Shown here in pieces: positions 48,702 to 59,899 of a stretch of 64,000 nucleotides of DNA (the stretch's first letter is position 1; each line of letters starts with the position of its first letter). The DNA comes from Lyophyllum atratum (Eukaryota; Basidiomycota; Agaricomycetes; Agaricales; Lyophyllaceae). Location: positions 310,001 to 374,000 of the forward strand of contig JACGCN010000038.1 of NCBI GenBank assembly GCA_014905825.1, read 5' to 3'. Made by a program: the position numbers and the translations under genes. The notes under the pieces are model-generated. The model ran no database searches, had not been told where the DNA came from, and saw only the letters and a list, made by a program, of their open reading frames with translations.

Positions 48702-49677
48702 ATTGTAATCTTCGGAATCTGGGGGATTTATCATGGTCACGATATGCACTGGAACTGGACTTCTTGGGCACCCGTTTTCTTAGGACGAAATCAACCCTAC
48801 ACGCTTTGGACTACTAGTCGTTGTACAACTTTAGTTAATTTTCCATACCTGTATTGCGTACATCATGTACCCTCTGTAGCTATAATTTTACTCTATTCGT
48901 GTTCCGGTATACATCGCCCAATGGCTCATTGCCTTCCTCGGGCTTGCTTCCACGCAACTTTTTGTAGACTCCTGAAGCAACCCGTAGATGGGCCATCTAC
49001 ATGCTACGTGTTGCTTCCTGTTGTTATTACGCCCCTCGGACTCAGTCACCAACATTCGAGACGGCGGCAACTTAGGCCTCATACTTAACGTACTTAGAGT
49101 GATATTTTCCAAAGTCATCAAGGTGGCTTACTTGCCGGACGAGGAGAGGGAGAAGTGCTGAGTGTTGTTACTCCATGGACGCTCGGACTCGCTTTGAGGT
49201 TCGACACTTTGTTGGGTTTTCTTTTGTCTATTCCTCTCTCTCTCTGAGCGTTACGTACTCTATTCTGGTTGTCTGGCTTATGGGCTCATGGCTTTTGGCG
49301 TCGGTTGGCGCTATGTCACACTCCGCGTCTTTCCTTGTTCACACTTCAAGGGAGAGTTGTACTTCTTTGTGTCGCAAGTACTGTAGATGTCTGCAGACAT
49401 AGACACGGCACTTACTGAAGAAAGGACTCATCGAACTATCAAAATATTAGGACAAGTTGAAAGCGGAGTGCTAAGCGTCAAATTTATGCTCAGAAAACAC
49501 TAAGTATTAGGCTACCCACACTCAAGTTCCAGAACGTAGTCAAATACGTTGAGGGCCCAAGGGATAATTCATCATCTTGTAGTAGGTGGGAGTCAAAAAC
49601 AGATTTAGACGCATGTAGGCGCCCAAAGGGATAATTCATTACCATGTAGGCGGGAGTCAAAGACAGATTTAGACATG
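48702..49677. other. convergent intergenic region
   Basis: The right part (about 49250-49677) is the inverted counterpart of the flank downstream of F-box copy 2 and includes a small tandem duplication. No gene supported. Confidence 0.4.
49548..49676. repeat. imperfect tandem duplication, ~65-bp unit
   Basis: Two adjacent units share GGGATAATTCAT, GTAGG.GGGAGTCAAA and ACAGATTTAGAC. It lies just beyond the stop codon of F-box copy 3. Confidence 0.7.
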
Positions 49678-51670
49678 TCAACACTGGAGGCGCCACTCGA
49701 CCCCTCGGGCCTCAGCAATGCGAAACGCCTCCTCGACCATTTCAGGAACATCCCCAGGACCCCAGGCGATGTGTACAGAGCTCCAGCCGGTAACTCGCAA
49801 AGCATCGATAATGCTTGCCTGATCCGTCAACATGCGGTTTGCGAGGAAGATATGGATGTTTTTCCTTCCATTGACCAGTGGCAGCCGCGGCGGACTCTTC
49901 CTCGATAAAGCCAGCGCGCTTGCAAGGTCACCGATTATTGTTAGGAGTTCCAAGGACTTCATTTTGGGCATAACCGTATCAATGGCGTACTCCTCGTTTT
50001 CAAATGAACGAGGGATGATGCATGATCCGATATCGAGCCGTTGAAGAGTTGGAGCCGCTCGTGTCAAGAACTCCAGAAAGTCAGAGTTGGTTGGGCCTTC
50101 GATACGAGCTAATCGCACTTCTCGCAGGCTCGCGAGGGGATAGGAAGGACTTGTGAAGAATAGGAGTTGAGGACCTGTCAGTTTGCCGTCGGTCAAGCCA
50201 AGAACTTCAATATGACACAGGGGCCCGGCGTTCTGTGAAGAAGGTTATCAGCGCTAACCTGAAGCGTGCTCGACGGGTTAAATGACCAGCAAGACACCTA
50301 CCTCAAACTCCGTCCCCATTGGCAAGGAATCACTCAATGCTGGATGTTGGATCGAAGGGTTGTGCGGGCCCGTGGTGTTTGATGTTATGGGGCTTTTCCA
50401 ATCAGTTATCTTCAAGGTCGTGAGATGTGGCCAGAGAGCAATGGCACTTTGAATCTCGCTGATGTTCAAGTCATATATATCTTCTTTCGAAATTTGACGA
50501 TAGGATGGTAAAATCATCCTGGACACTTTGAAGGTTCGGACCTCTCGCAAGCCGCCAAGAATACGAAGCAACTCCTCAGATAGGGAGGGGTGCGTGGATC
50601 CTATGATGAGCTCTTCAACAGATTTGGCCTGCCGCAAGATGCTGTTTTGCGATTCGAAAAATTTAGTGACAGTTTCTGGTCTGGGCGTTGTATATAGTAA
50701 TGGCGTGTATCCCCTCACCAATGCAGCACGGAACGGGGTTCTTTGCAAGGAAACTGCAACTGCGGAGATATCCGGGGGGCGGAATTGCAACATCTTAGGG
50801 TGATGGAAGTGTTGAAAGAAAAGGTCAAGGATAGGTGCCCAGGATCGGCAGACGAGTCCACATGATAAAAGACCCTCGCGCCATCCTCTTTGCCTTTGAA
50901 CGAAAGCATAGCTGACACAACGTTTGAGAAGTGGGAGAGGAAGGGAAACGGGTACTGGGCGGTTGCTGACGAGAGGAAGGATCCGAACCCTGTGCACATA
51001 TATTCGGGGCCCTGTAGAAGACCAACGATCGATGGCGGTCAAGCAAGATTTAGTTATAGATGTGTGGCTGCACTGGAGAAAGAGGAGCAACGGTGTATTC
51101 GACTGCTGCGCGTGGTCGTATAGGATGTGGAATGCATGGTCCCCTGGGTTGAGTTCTTGACGTTGCAATAGACTCAATTTTGCGTATGCCTTCTGCTCAG
51201 ACGTCGGATCGCCATCTGCCCGGACTAAAACTAGCTCAAAGATAACAGTGCAGATTTTCCTCCCTTGACTTCCGCGAGCATAATCGCGTAGAAGGGAGTT
51301 GCTCAGTTCGCCGCTGGTACGAAGACTTGTTAATGCGTCTCTATGCCTTTGGTGCGTATGATGGCCGTTGTAAAATTTGAAGAGTTCTGGACAGTCTCTG
51401 ACAGTCTAACAGCCGAATCAGCATTGTATCTCATGATCGATGGGCAATAACTATGCATACCGCTTCCGCTCCTTCACTATCCCTACGCAAAATAACCAGC
51501 CTTATTCCAGAAAATTCTCTTTGACAGCCTGCATCGAGGACGACTGATATCATGAGGGAACGAGGATCTAGGTCTTCGTGGTACCCGGATGCTTCGCCGC
51601 TGTAGCTTATCCAATGACTGGGCTCATCGTTCACTGCCTCGCAATTCGTCCTCTGCTGCTCATCTATCAT
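49678..51670 (-). CDS. F-box-like protein, family copy 3 (inverted)
   Basis: Inverted relative to copies 1 and 2, with the same three exons: MIDEQQRTN..., an exon with TVRDCPELFKFYNGHHTHQR and the F-box-like PLPLLKRCVSYAFVQR then SCGLVCRSWAPILDLFF, and a last exon with PTLQRLDIGSCIIPRSF. An insertion (TAIDRWSSTGP) precedes RIYVHRVRILPLV. The frame is intact. Homology to copy 2 extends through both flanks, so a segment of over 2 kb was duplicated. Confidence 0.75.
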
Positions 51671-52318
51671 ATTCCACGTGTAGTAGATGGAATCTTGATG
51701 GGAAGCGCAAGAGACGTGAGCTCACTATGTGATAAGACGGGGAATCCAGTGACCTGATGATACAGAGTGCCGAGCAGTGAGGGATTCGGCTTGTTGGAGG
51801 TCAAGTGAAGTAGTACGTGTCAAGTCTTGCCGTAGGGCGGCTTTGAGACCAAGCTGCTCGACACCGTTGTCGATGAATGATCAGGGCAGGAGGATTGATT
51901 GTTCGTTGAACTGTGCATAGCTGTGCATGCATCATGATGAGAGAGCTGAACACCAGACGATCGATCAAGCAACATTTCAGGTTCCGCGATCCTTCGACTT
52001 ACTCCTGATCAAGGTTTCTAGGTTGTTGTGGCCTAGCTACAGATCTAGAGCTGTTTAGATGGGCCCCTGCGGGCTCCGATGCGAAAGACGACCATCTGAA
52101 GATGTTCCAGTTGGGAAAAATAAGAGGGGTTAAGATCCAGAAGGGAGGGACATCAAACTATTCTCATGCATTCAGAATGTCAGTAAAATTACGCGGTGCA
52201 TTCATGGAATAACATCCAGAGTGCAAAAATCATTTGCAGCCATCGTTAGCTTCTCCATGGATGCGCAACCTCTCTATTGCCCCTCAGCCTATCGAGCTCC
52301 CATCGTCCAGCTTCTTCC
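51671..52318. other. intergenic region
   Basis: The left part belongs to the upstream flank shared by the F-box-like copies. No other feature is supported. Confidence 0.4.
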
Positions 52319-52886
52319 TCAGTAAGGCGCAACAACCGTAAACTTAGGGCTTCTGTTTCCAGATTCGCCATACACTAGGTGAAAAGAGGGAAAATTACTG
52401 AGCGCTATTTTTGCGCGAAACACAATTTCCATGCTCACAGGTAATGGAGTACTGGCCAGCGGGCACATCGGGCACAGTAACGTTGACGGCGCCACTGCGG
52501 AGATCAAAGCCTGCGAGGATTCTCAGCGGGGCCCAAGGGCCTACAGCTATAAAGAACCATCGTCAGAACTAACTAACGATTTTGCGAAAACTTTCAAAGA
52601 GGTTAACTTGGATTCAATTCAACCGCCGCGCCATTAGAAATATTGATGGGCGCGTCGGATGTGTCCCTGTCCGTGAACGTCTGTGTAAGCAGATGGCCTA
52701 CGAGATCATAAGATCCACGCACCAAACAACGGTCTCAACCTGACCCACCACCCAGATTGTCTGAGCGTTGGGGCTGATAATTCGGGGGTCGAAGATATCC
52801 AGCTTGGCCCTTGCGTCGATGGCGGCGCCATGCGAGAAGGAAGCAAGAGAAGAAGCAAGAACAGCGAAAAGAATCTTTGCTTGCAT
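52319..52886 (-). CDS. small secreted Kre9/Knh1-like wall protein
   Basis: ATG at 52886 opens a signal peptide (MQAKILFAVLASSLASFSHG). The rest matches the Ser/Thr-rich Kre9/Knh1 family (PF10342-type) common in mushrooms: an early ISPNAQTIWVVGQVETVVW, then DAPINISNG, GFDLRSGAVNVTVPDVPAG and the end VYGESGNRSPKFTVVAPY. The donor after VVWC (GTGGAT) and later joins are inferred. Family members are thought to act in beta-glucan or cell-wall assembly. No GPI-anchor signal is visible at the end, so it is probably secreted. Confidence 0.7.
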
Positions 52887-54519
52887 GTCGTTGAGCAGAA
52901 GGGTGTATCTGTATGCATACATTTGCAGTCTACTTATACTCTCCACCTTCGCCGATGGCAAGGCGAACACTTGCCGTGGTGGAATTGCGGGGATAAATGA
53001 TGAGTCAACCAAGGTCTCGTCGGAAGATAGACGTCTTCCACTAGCAATGTTACGGGTTCCAGATCCCGTTTCCAGTGTTCTTTTGTCAGGCGGCCGTTGG
53101 TTATGTGCGAAGCCCCGTTTCAGGGGACCCATCCCTGCTCAGATGCCTCCGTGACGGACAGCAGATAAACAGCGGAATATCCATGCACAGACGGACCTGA
53201 TACCAACACGACAACAGCTAGAAATCGTACAACCTGTTTCTTTTTTGTTGGTGATTCTGATACAACTTCCTCCGGGGTTGACGAAACGGGATCTACATGC
53301 TTAACGCGCTTGAAAAATGGCAACATAGCCTTAGGTTGCGCATGAGCCATATCCTGTGGTCGAACCATCAACAGAGGCATGTCAACCACCGAGTAGCGCC
53401 CCGGCACGTAATCGATGAATTTGGGGGTCTACATCATGGTTTCAGCACACGTCTCGTCGATGAGGCAATCGCGGACATCTTACAGCGATGTAATGACGCA
53501 TCCAGGCCTCTTCAATTGACTTTGGGGATTTCTCGTGACTCCTTTGGAGCATAATTTGCCGCGCCAATATGTTTTCCTCCGCTGTTTCACGAATAGCCAG
53601 GGTTTTCACTGTAAAATACGCTAAGCCTATCTTTCCGGATGCTATTTTGAGCAACGTACATACCTATGATCTCTCGGGTTTAGCCAATACGGTGTGTCCG
53701 CTGAAGGATCGGAGTGTAGCATTAGCACTACATTTACTAAATGGGTACGGAGAATGCGGCAAAAACACCTTGATGGCTTGACTTGCCATGTCAGCTTGCA
53801 ACACTGGCTCGCCGCTCGCAGAAAATGACCCAGGACGCGGAGACGAGATTCCTGTACGTGATTTGAAAATACTTCTCGGAAGTTTCAGAAGTAAGGACCA
53901 TTTGTTCACGGCGCCGAGGATCGATTTGAATAGTGAACCGCAAGAATCTGATGTGCATAAGTTGCAGCGCCTCTGCTACAAGGCCCGGGGCAAGTGACCA
54001 GAACTTAGAAGTGACCCGCATAGCTCGGAGTCTGAAATGACCAGGAATTCTTCATTGTCGGCGTCGCGACAAGCATATCATTACACCCATACGTGACGTT
54101 CTCCCAGCGCGATCAAACGGCCCTGCGAGAATTCGCTGCAGTCAGAACACCATGGTATAGTGATTCAGATCTTATTCATGATTCTACTTCATAAGGTATC
54201 TACCTCGAAGTTCTTGCCAAACCTTTATAAACATCATCCCACCTTTACACCCTCAACCCCGTTTTGGAGTAGCCCAACGACACTCCACTGTTACTGCCTC
54301 CGCCATATGTATCCCCGGGCCGCAATGGATGGAGAGAAATTCCGTACACGTTAGACATGACGTCGACACGTCGATGACCGGTTCCATTGCGCACGTCCTC
54401 CATACCAGGAGGGAAGCTCAGAGAAGAATGACCCGCTTGCGGCGTCAAATGTGATATCATATGGTCTCAGTCTGCATATATAAAATGCGACTCATTTCGA
54501 ATGGACCAGTAATCTCATC
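52887..54519. other. divergent intergenic region
   Basis: About 1.6 kb between the secreted protein and the catalase gene. Open frames here lack recognisable features. The right end has a TATA-like box. Confidence 0.4.
54477..54484 (+). promoter_or_regulatory. possible TATA box of the catalase gene
   Basis: TATATAAA lies 36-43 bp upstream of the catalase ATG at 54520. If used, the 5' untranslated region would be very short. Confidence 0.35.
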
Positions 54520-57129
54520 ATGGCTTCAGTTGGACGCTCCGTTAAGCATGCTATCTCGACTGCCCTGGCGACGGCTAAAGTTGCCGATTTGGATCGGAAT
54601 ACAATCGAGCCCGCTCCTGGCACAGGTCTCACAACGGACCATGGCGTGAAAATAGCCGACACGGATAATTGGTACGGTACATCGTCTCCTGCGAGTCGTC
54701 GTAATGGTCACTCACATCTAGACAGGCTTAGAGTCATGGACGATGAGAGGGGCCCATCGCTATTGGAGGATCAAATCTCTCGAGAGAAAATACATCGCTT
54801 CGACCATGAGCGTATCCCGGAACGCGTTGTTCATGCGCGGGGTACTGGCGCCCACGGATACTTTAAAGTCTTTGATGACCGTGCCTCGAAATACACATCT
54901 GCCCACGTGTTGACCGATCCGTCACTCACCACTCCAGTCTTCGTGCGCTTCAGCACTGTACAGGGATCTCGTGGCAGCGCAGTAAGTAATTTCTGCCACG
55001 GGTTCTGTGATCAGCTCAACGAATGCATACACAGGACACTGTACGGGATGTTCGTGGGTTCGCCGTCAAGATGTATACAGCAGAAGGCAATTGGGACCTT
55101 GTTGGTAACGACATCCCTGTCTTCTTCATCCAAGACGCCGTCAAGTTTCCGGATATCATTCACGCTGTTAAGCCCGAGCCTCATAACGAAGTCCCTCAAG
55201 GACAGTCGGCGCACAACAACTTCTGGGACTTCGTTGGTCTTCAACCCGAATGTGAGTACTTTACAGCATCAAAGGCGACTCTCGTACTCATGTATCGTTT
55301 CCGCAGCCGCTCACATGATTATGTGGGTCATGTCCGACAGAGGTTTGCGGCTATACCTGTATCTCAAGTTTCGTACTGACTTTTGTACAAAGGAATCCCA
55401 CGTTCCTTTAGAATGATGCAAGGATTTGGCGTCAATACGTTTACATTGACGAATACTCAAGGGGAATGTTTCTTTGTGAAATTTCACTGGCTCCCGGAAC
55501 TTGGTGTCCATAGTCTGATGTGGGACGAGGCCCTCAAAATTGGCGGTCAGGATCCTGGTCAGACTTCTTTTCTATCACAGAAGTCATCACGCGTTAATGA
55601 CGTATTTCATGTGAAGATTTCCATCGCAAGGATCTCTACGAAGCCCTCGAGAAGGGGTGCCCCGCGAAGTGGACATTGGCAATACAAACTATCGCCAAAG
55701 CAGATGAGCATAAGTTTGAGTTCGACATCCTCGATGCGACGAAGATCTGGCCGGAGGAGCTTGTGCCTCTCCAACCCATCGGCGAGATGATATTGAACCG
55801 CACCGTCGACGAGTTCTTCCCAGAGACTGAACAAGCGGCCTTCTGCACCTCGCATGTTGTTCCTGGCATCGGATTCAGCGACGATCCTTTGCTCCAGGGG
55901 CGCAACTTTTCTTACTTCGACACGCAAATTTCAAGACTGGGAGTCAACTGGGAACAGGTGAGCTCACCTGAGGCTGTCGCAATACATAAGGCTCATAGTA
56001 TCTTCATTGTAGCTCCCCATCAACCGCCCCGTCTGTCCCGTCATGAACCACCATCGTGATGGTAAGATGCAACATCGTATCACCAAAAGCGAAGTCAACT
56101 ACTGGCCCAACCGCAAGGACATTGGTCATCCCGTTCCAGCGACCGAAGGTGCATACGCCGACTTCAAGCACAAGATAGAGGGAATCAAACAACGTCTCCG
56201 CGGTGCCAAATTCCAGGAACACTTCAACCAAGCCGAACTCTTCGTCAACTCTCTAGCGCCACACGAGAAGGCCCACCTCATCAACGCTATTTCTTTCGAG
56301 CTCAGCCACTGCGACGACCCCGTCGTCACCCAGACATACGTGGGCAATATTCTCCCCAACATCTCCATGGAGCTCGCAACGGCCATTGCGAAGAACGTTG
56401 GTGGCGAGCTTCCCAAAGATACTAGTAGCTATCGGAAACCCCACGGCCAGAAAACCAAGTCCATCTCGCAACTGTACTATATGCCGAAAGAGCCAACCAT
56501 CATGTCGCGCCGCGTCGCGATATTGATTGCGGACGGGTTCCATGGGGCGGAGGTGCAGACTATTCGCGGGGCACTTGCGGGCTTGGGTGCGGTGGACATC
56601 TTGATCGGCCCGCGCAGGGGAGAGGTGAAGTCGGACGAGGACGTCCCACTCGTGGTGGACCATCACTTCGAGGGCCAGCGTTCCACCCTATTCGACGCGG
56701 TGTTCGTGCCGTCCGGGGCGAAGAGTGCGAAGGCGCTGGCAGAGAATGGACGTACGGTGCATTGGATTCGCGAGGCATTCGGGCACTGCAAGACCATCGG
56801 CGCTATTGGTGACAGTGCGTCTTCCTTCAGGCTATCCAAGAGGTCTTGACGCTGATGGCTCTTGTTCCCTTCTTCCTTCCTTTCTAGGTGTATGGTTCGT
56901 CGAGCAAGCGATTGGCTTGCCCCAAGTGCAGATGGCCAGGGCGGGTGGGGATGAGGTCATAAACTCGTATGGTGTGGTGACGACTGGGAAGTATGGTGTA
57001 ATCAAGGCGGCTTCCGAGGTCTTCGCTAAGGGGCAGACTGGGTTTTTGACGAGCTTCGCGACGGAGATTAGCAAGCATCGCTGCTGGGCTCGGGAGACGG
57101 ATGGCTTGATCACCAAGGTTGCCTACTGA
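54520..57129 (+). CDS. large-subunit (clade 2) catalase
   Basis: Catalase removes H2O2 with a heme cofactor. ATG at 54520. The catalytic His is in [14 protein letters not shown], the distal Asn in [17 protein letters not shown], and the heme-ligand Tyr in [15 protein letters not shown]. Also visible are [17 protein letters not shown] and [13 protein letters not shown]. The C-terminal flavodoxin/DJ-1-like domain typical of large-subunit catalases begins about [18 protein letters not shown] and ends with DGLITKVAY. Six introns are inferred, all with plausible GT..AG ends, for example after GSRGSA (donor GTAAGT), after SDR, and at IGDS (donor GTGCGT). The estimated length of about 750 aa fits the clade. 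H2O2 from the GMC oxidase would be one possible substrate source, but no regulation links them. Confidence 0.94.
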
Positions 57130-57458
57130 TATTTTTTTCATCTCAAACGTAATGGTCTGCTTTTGTACAATAACCTCCTAAATGTGTGTATTCGGAGTCG
57201 AGATCTACTGCTGTTAATGTATTCGTGCCTTATAACCTCGAAGAGGCTCTCTGATTGATGAGCGCGAAAACAAGCCACCCTACGCCTCCTATACATGCGA
57301 TCGCCACCCAGATACTTGTACATATGCCGAGTGGATGCTTGACCCACCAATTATTGGTTGGTAGGAGGTTCTAATTTTAACCCACTGCCTCGGAATAAAC
57401 TCCTAATTCACGTTCACGGTTATAACCACCATCATCACCATCCATCCGCACCCCAACA
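57130..57458. other. short intergenic gap
   Basis: About 330 bp after the catalase stop; presumably catalase 3' end and promoter of the next gene. Nothing else seen. Confidence 0.4.
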
Positions 57459-58073
57459 ATGGCAGCGACTCCCCAACGCAAGCCCAAAACTCTTATAAGG
57501 GTACTGCTAACCCTCCTCTCTCCAAGCTTTATTTTCCTCCCATTCATCCCCGAAGCTTACGTCCCCATCGAAAGCCCAATTTGGCGCTACACGCTCAGGA
57601 TCGCTACATGCTTTGTCCTCATGACTCTCGCCTCAAAGACCTTCCAGCACATCCCTTACAAAGCCATTGTAACTACCGTCGAGGTCGTCGCATTGCTGGG
57701 CGTCCTATTTCTACCACCCAGCGATGCGCCCTTCAACGAAACCGAGTTCCCCTCCTCAGAGGAGAGATTCGAGCCTTATATGATTTTGAACGAGTGGATA
57801 GGGTCCCCGGGCGATGGTTGGTTGCTTTCGATGGTTTCGTTGGTGCTGGCGTATGTGGTCCATGTCGTGTGGAGAGTCGTCATTCGGGAGAAAGCGTCGT
57901 ATCCGGGCGTTTGTTCGGTAGGATACCCCTTTAAGGCTCGCGAAGGGAAAAAGAGCACGTCAAGTTCTCACCAATCCAGGCCTTCTCGGACGACTCTGGG
58001 TTCCGTATGGGGGCCTCGCATGAGCACTTTAAATCCAGGGACGGCGAAGGCATACCCTGAAAGCGAGCGCTGA
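57459..58073 (+). CDS. small multi-pass membrane protein, unknown
   Basis: Single-exon 204-aa frame. After a basic N terminus (MAATPQRKPKTLIRVLL) there are about four hydrophobic segments: LLTLLSPSFIFLPFIP, LRIATCFVLMTLASKTF, VVALLGVLFLPP and WLLSMVSLVLAYVVHVVWRV. The tail is Ser/Arg-rich. No family is recognised, and the protein may be lineage specific. Confidence 0.6.
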   Translation: MAATPQRKPKTLIRVLLTLLSPSFIFLPFIPEAYVPIESPIWRYTLRIATCFVLMTLASKTFQHIPYKAIVTTVEVVALLGVLFLPPSDAPFNETEFPSSEERFEPYMILNEWIGSPGDGWLLSMVSLVLAYVVHVVWRVVIREKASYPGVCSVGYPFKAREGKKSTSSSHQSRPSRTTLGSVWGPRMSTLNPGTAKAYPESER

Positions 58074-58260
58074 GGGGCCCGATCGCGCTTCCATCCCTAC
58101 CCCTGTTGTTTTCCATGGCTAGTAGACTTATATTATGTATATTCACCCACTTGTAGTATTATTTGGAGTTGGTACACGGGGGAACACGTGTATGACGGGG
58201 GACGAGTTTCGAGGTCATGGTATAATAAAGGGGGGTATGGCTCAGATCTGGCTGCAGCTG

Positions 58261-59574
58261 TCAATCTGACATGTCCATGTCCATCTCTTCGTCATCCTCA
58301 GAATCATAAGTTGACGGCGGGTCTACAGCAGGTGGCAAGGGAGGCAAGGGAGGCAAGGGAGGCAATGGAGGCAAGGGAGGCAAGGGAGGTAGGGGCGGAG
58401 GTGGCTCCAAAGGCGGGGGAGGTGGAATAGGAGGGGGTGCGCTGGTCGGTGGAGGAGGCGGGTTGGGTGATGTCCATCCAGACGAGGCCACGGGCTTGAC
58501 TGTATCAGTGCCTGCGACGATCTGCTGCCAGAGCATATGTCGATCGGCAGTGTATGTACTACTGCCCTGATATTCAGGGATCGGTGGCAAGGCAAAACCG
58601 TTGTAGACGGGGAGGAGCTGGGAAGAAAAGTTACTGGGCGGGTAGGTTGCCCACCGAATGGGTTGGGCTGGGTTAGATGAAGTCGCCGATACAGTGGATG
58701 AAGAGTCGCTGGAGGATTCATCGTCGTCTTCGCTTTTATTATTATCCTCCATGTCAAGAGTTTTCGATTCTCCGGTGGGATAAACCTTTTCAGCGTCATC
58801 ATTATCACCAAAAATCAGAAACGGCTCAGGTTCGTCATCTTCGCCACCACAGTGCTCGTCCCAGATCAACTCGTTAACCTTCTCTCGAGGGTCTGTGACG
58901 CTCACCCATCCTTTTGGATATCCCCAGAGAGCCATGTTCGCGAGCCAATCGCCATCCTGGCCACCGAGAGCTTCTTGCAGTGTCGGCCCACGAATCTCAC
59001 CGGGCTCAAAAATGTCAAGCCACTCAAGGCGCTGCTGCCGCCACGCTTCAACCTCGTGGATCCGCTTGAAGTCCACTGCGCCACGCGCAGCTTTGAGAAA
59101 GGTGTGGAATTGTCGAGATAACGATACAAGCTCGCGATTTACGGGTTGGGGACAAGCACTGACGATGTGATCAGACTCGCCGCAGTTGAAGCATGAAGGA
59201 CCGGAACTGGTGGTAGGAGCATCCGTGTCTTCTTCATCGCCAAGGATCGACTCACTGGCGCGTACATAGATTCCGTTCGGCTCCCAACTGGTATAGCCTC
59301 CGACGTCGACAAAGTACGTCTGAGGCTCTATTCTTTCGGCTTCTCCATGTTCTCCTTCTGCCAAGTGTCTAGGGCAGGGTATATCGTCTGCGCGTCCCAC
59401 CGGCCCTTCGCTATCTCCTTGCCCTCCAGATGAAGTGCTGGGATCCAGTACACGTATTTCTTCTTCCACTTCTCCTGGCCAGGGTCCTGGATATTGATCG
59501 TTTCTAGTTGGAAGGGTCGCTGGGGGAGTTGATGTTGGGATGATTTCGAACAGTTTCACGTCGCTGAAACGCAC
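58261..59574 (-). CDS. CCHC zinc-finger / PSP-domain protein, ZCCHC8-like; start unresolved
   Basis: The open frame contains the CCHC knuckle CFNCGESDHIVSACP, then a PSP-type segment (IRGPTLQEALGGQ, then MALWGYPKGWVSV), an arrangement found in ZCCHC8 of the nuclear exosome-targeting (NEXT) complex and related RNA-processing proteins. An acidic linker and a Pro-rich tail with PLPP repeats end in DDEEMDMDMSD. There is no ATG in this frame before the zinc knuckle; the frame opens at a TAG codon just beyond 59590 and its first listed residue is a GTG codon. The 5' part (59328-59574) overlaps the glutaredoxin-like gene in another frame. The start therefore comes from an unrecognised exon, alternative splicing from the neighbour's first exon, or a non-ATG start. 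Coordinates mark the open frame, not a proven CDS. Confidence 0.6.
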   Translation of the reverse strand: MRFSDVKLFEIIPTSTPPATLPTRNDQYPGPWPGEVEEEIRVLDPSTSSGGQGDSEGPVGRADDIPCPRHLAEGEHGEAERIEPQTYFVDVGGYTSWEPNGIYVRASESILGDEEDTDAPTTSSGPSCFNCGESDHIVSACPQPVNRELVSLSRQFHTFLKAARGAVDFKRIHEVEAWRQQRLEWLDIFEPGEIRGPTLQEALGGQDGDWLANMALWGYPKGWVSVTDPREKVNELIWDEHCGGEDDEPEPFLIFGDNDDAEKVYPTGESKTLDMEDNNKSEDDDESSSDSSSTVSATSSNPAQPIRWATYPPSNFSSQLLPVYNGFALPPIPEYQGSSTYTADRHMLWQQIVAGTDTVKPVASSGWTSPNPPPPPTSAPPPIPPPPPLEPPPPLPPLPPLPPLPPLPPLPPLPPAVDPPSTYDSEDDEEMDMDMSD

Positions 59575-59734
59575 GTACAGTTTGCCTGACTTTAGCTAAT
59601 TCGGCCTTTGCGATCTGAATGAACGTGTGAGTCAACAATGAAATTCAGGATGACTGAGTGCGCACGTCGCAGAGGGAACAGTCGGGACCAGAGAAGAGGG
59701 TGAGTCGAGGTAGACGCGCAAGACGAGCAGCCAT
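59328..59734 (-). CDS. glutaredoxin-like protein (DUF836 type)
   Basis: ATG at 59734. Exons are 59666-59734, 59579-59614 and 59328-59519, giving 98 aa. Exon 1 reads through PRLTLFSGPDCSLCD, containing the CxxC-like active site CSLC of a thioredoxin fold. Exon 2 gives IAKAELAKVRQT and exon 3 RPFQLETINIQDPG, then KYVYWIPALHLEGKEIAKGR, typical of the small fungal glutaredoxin-like (YDR286C-type) family. Its role is presumed thiol redox; mitochondrial or cytosolic location cannot be told. Stop TAG at 59328-59330. It shares strand and sequence with the CCHC/PSP gene, which starts or continues in another frame before this stop. Confidence 0.8.
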
Positions 59735-59899
59735 GAATCGGAAGAGAAGCGGGAACGTGCACACGTGACTTGTTGAAACGCGGTAACCGTCAAAAAGTTA
59801 TTACACGATCAGTTGAGAGGATATACTACTCAAAAGTTGACAGTCAGGGCCAACGGACATTTCTGTTTCTTCTCTCTTCTGACTTCCGGCCAGCTGGTA

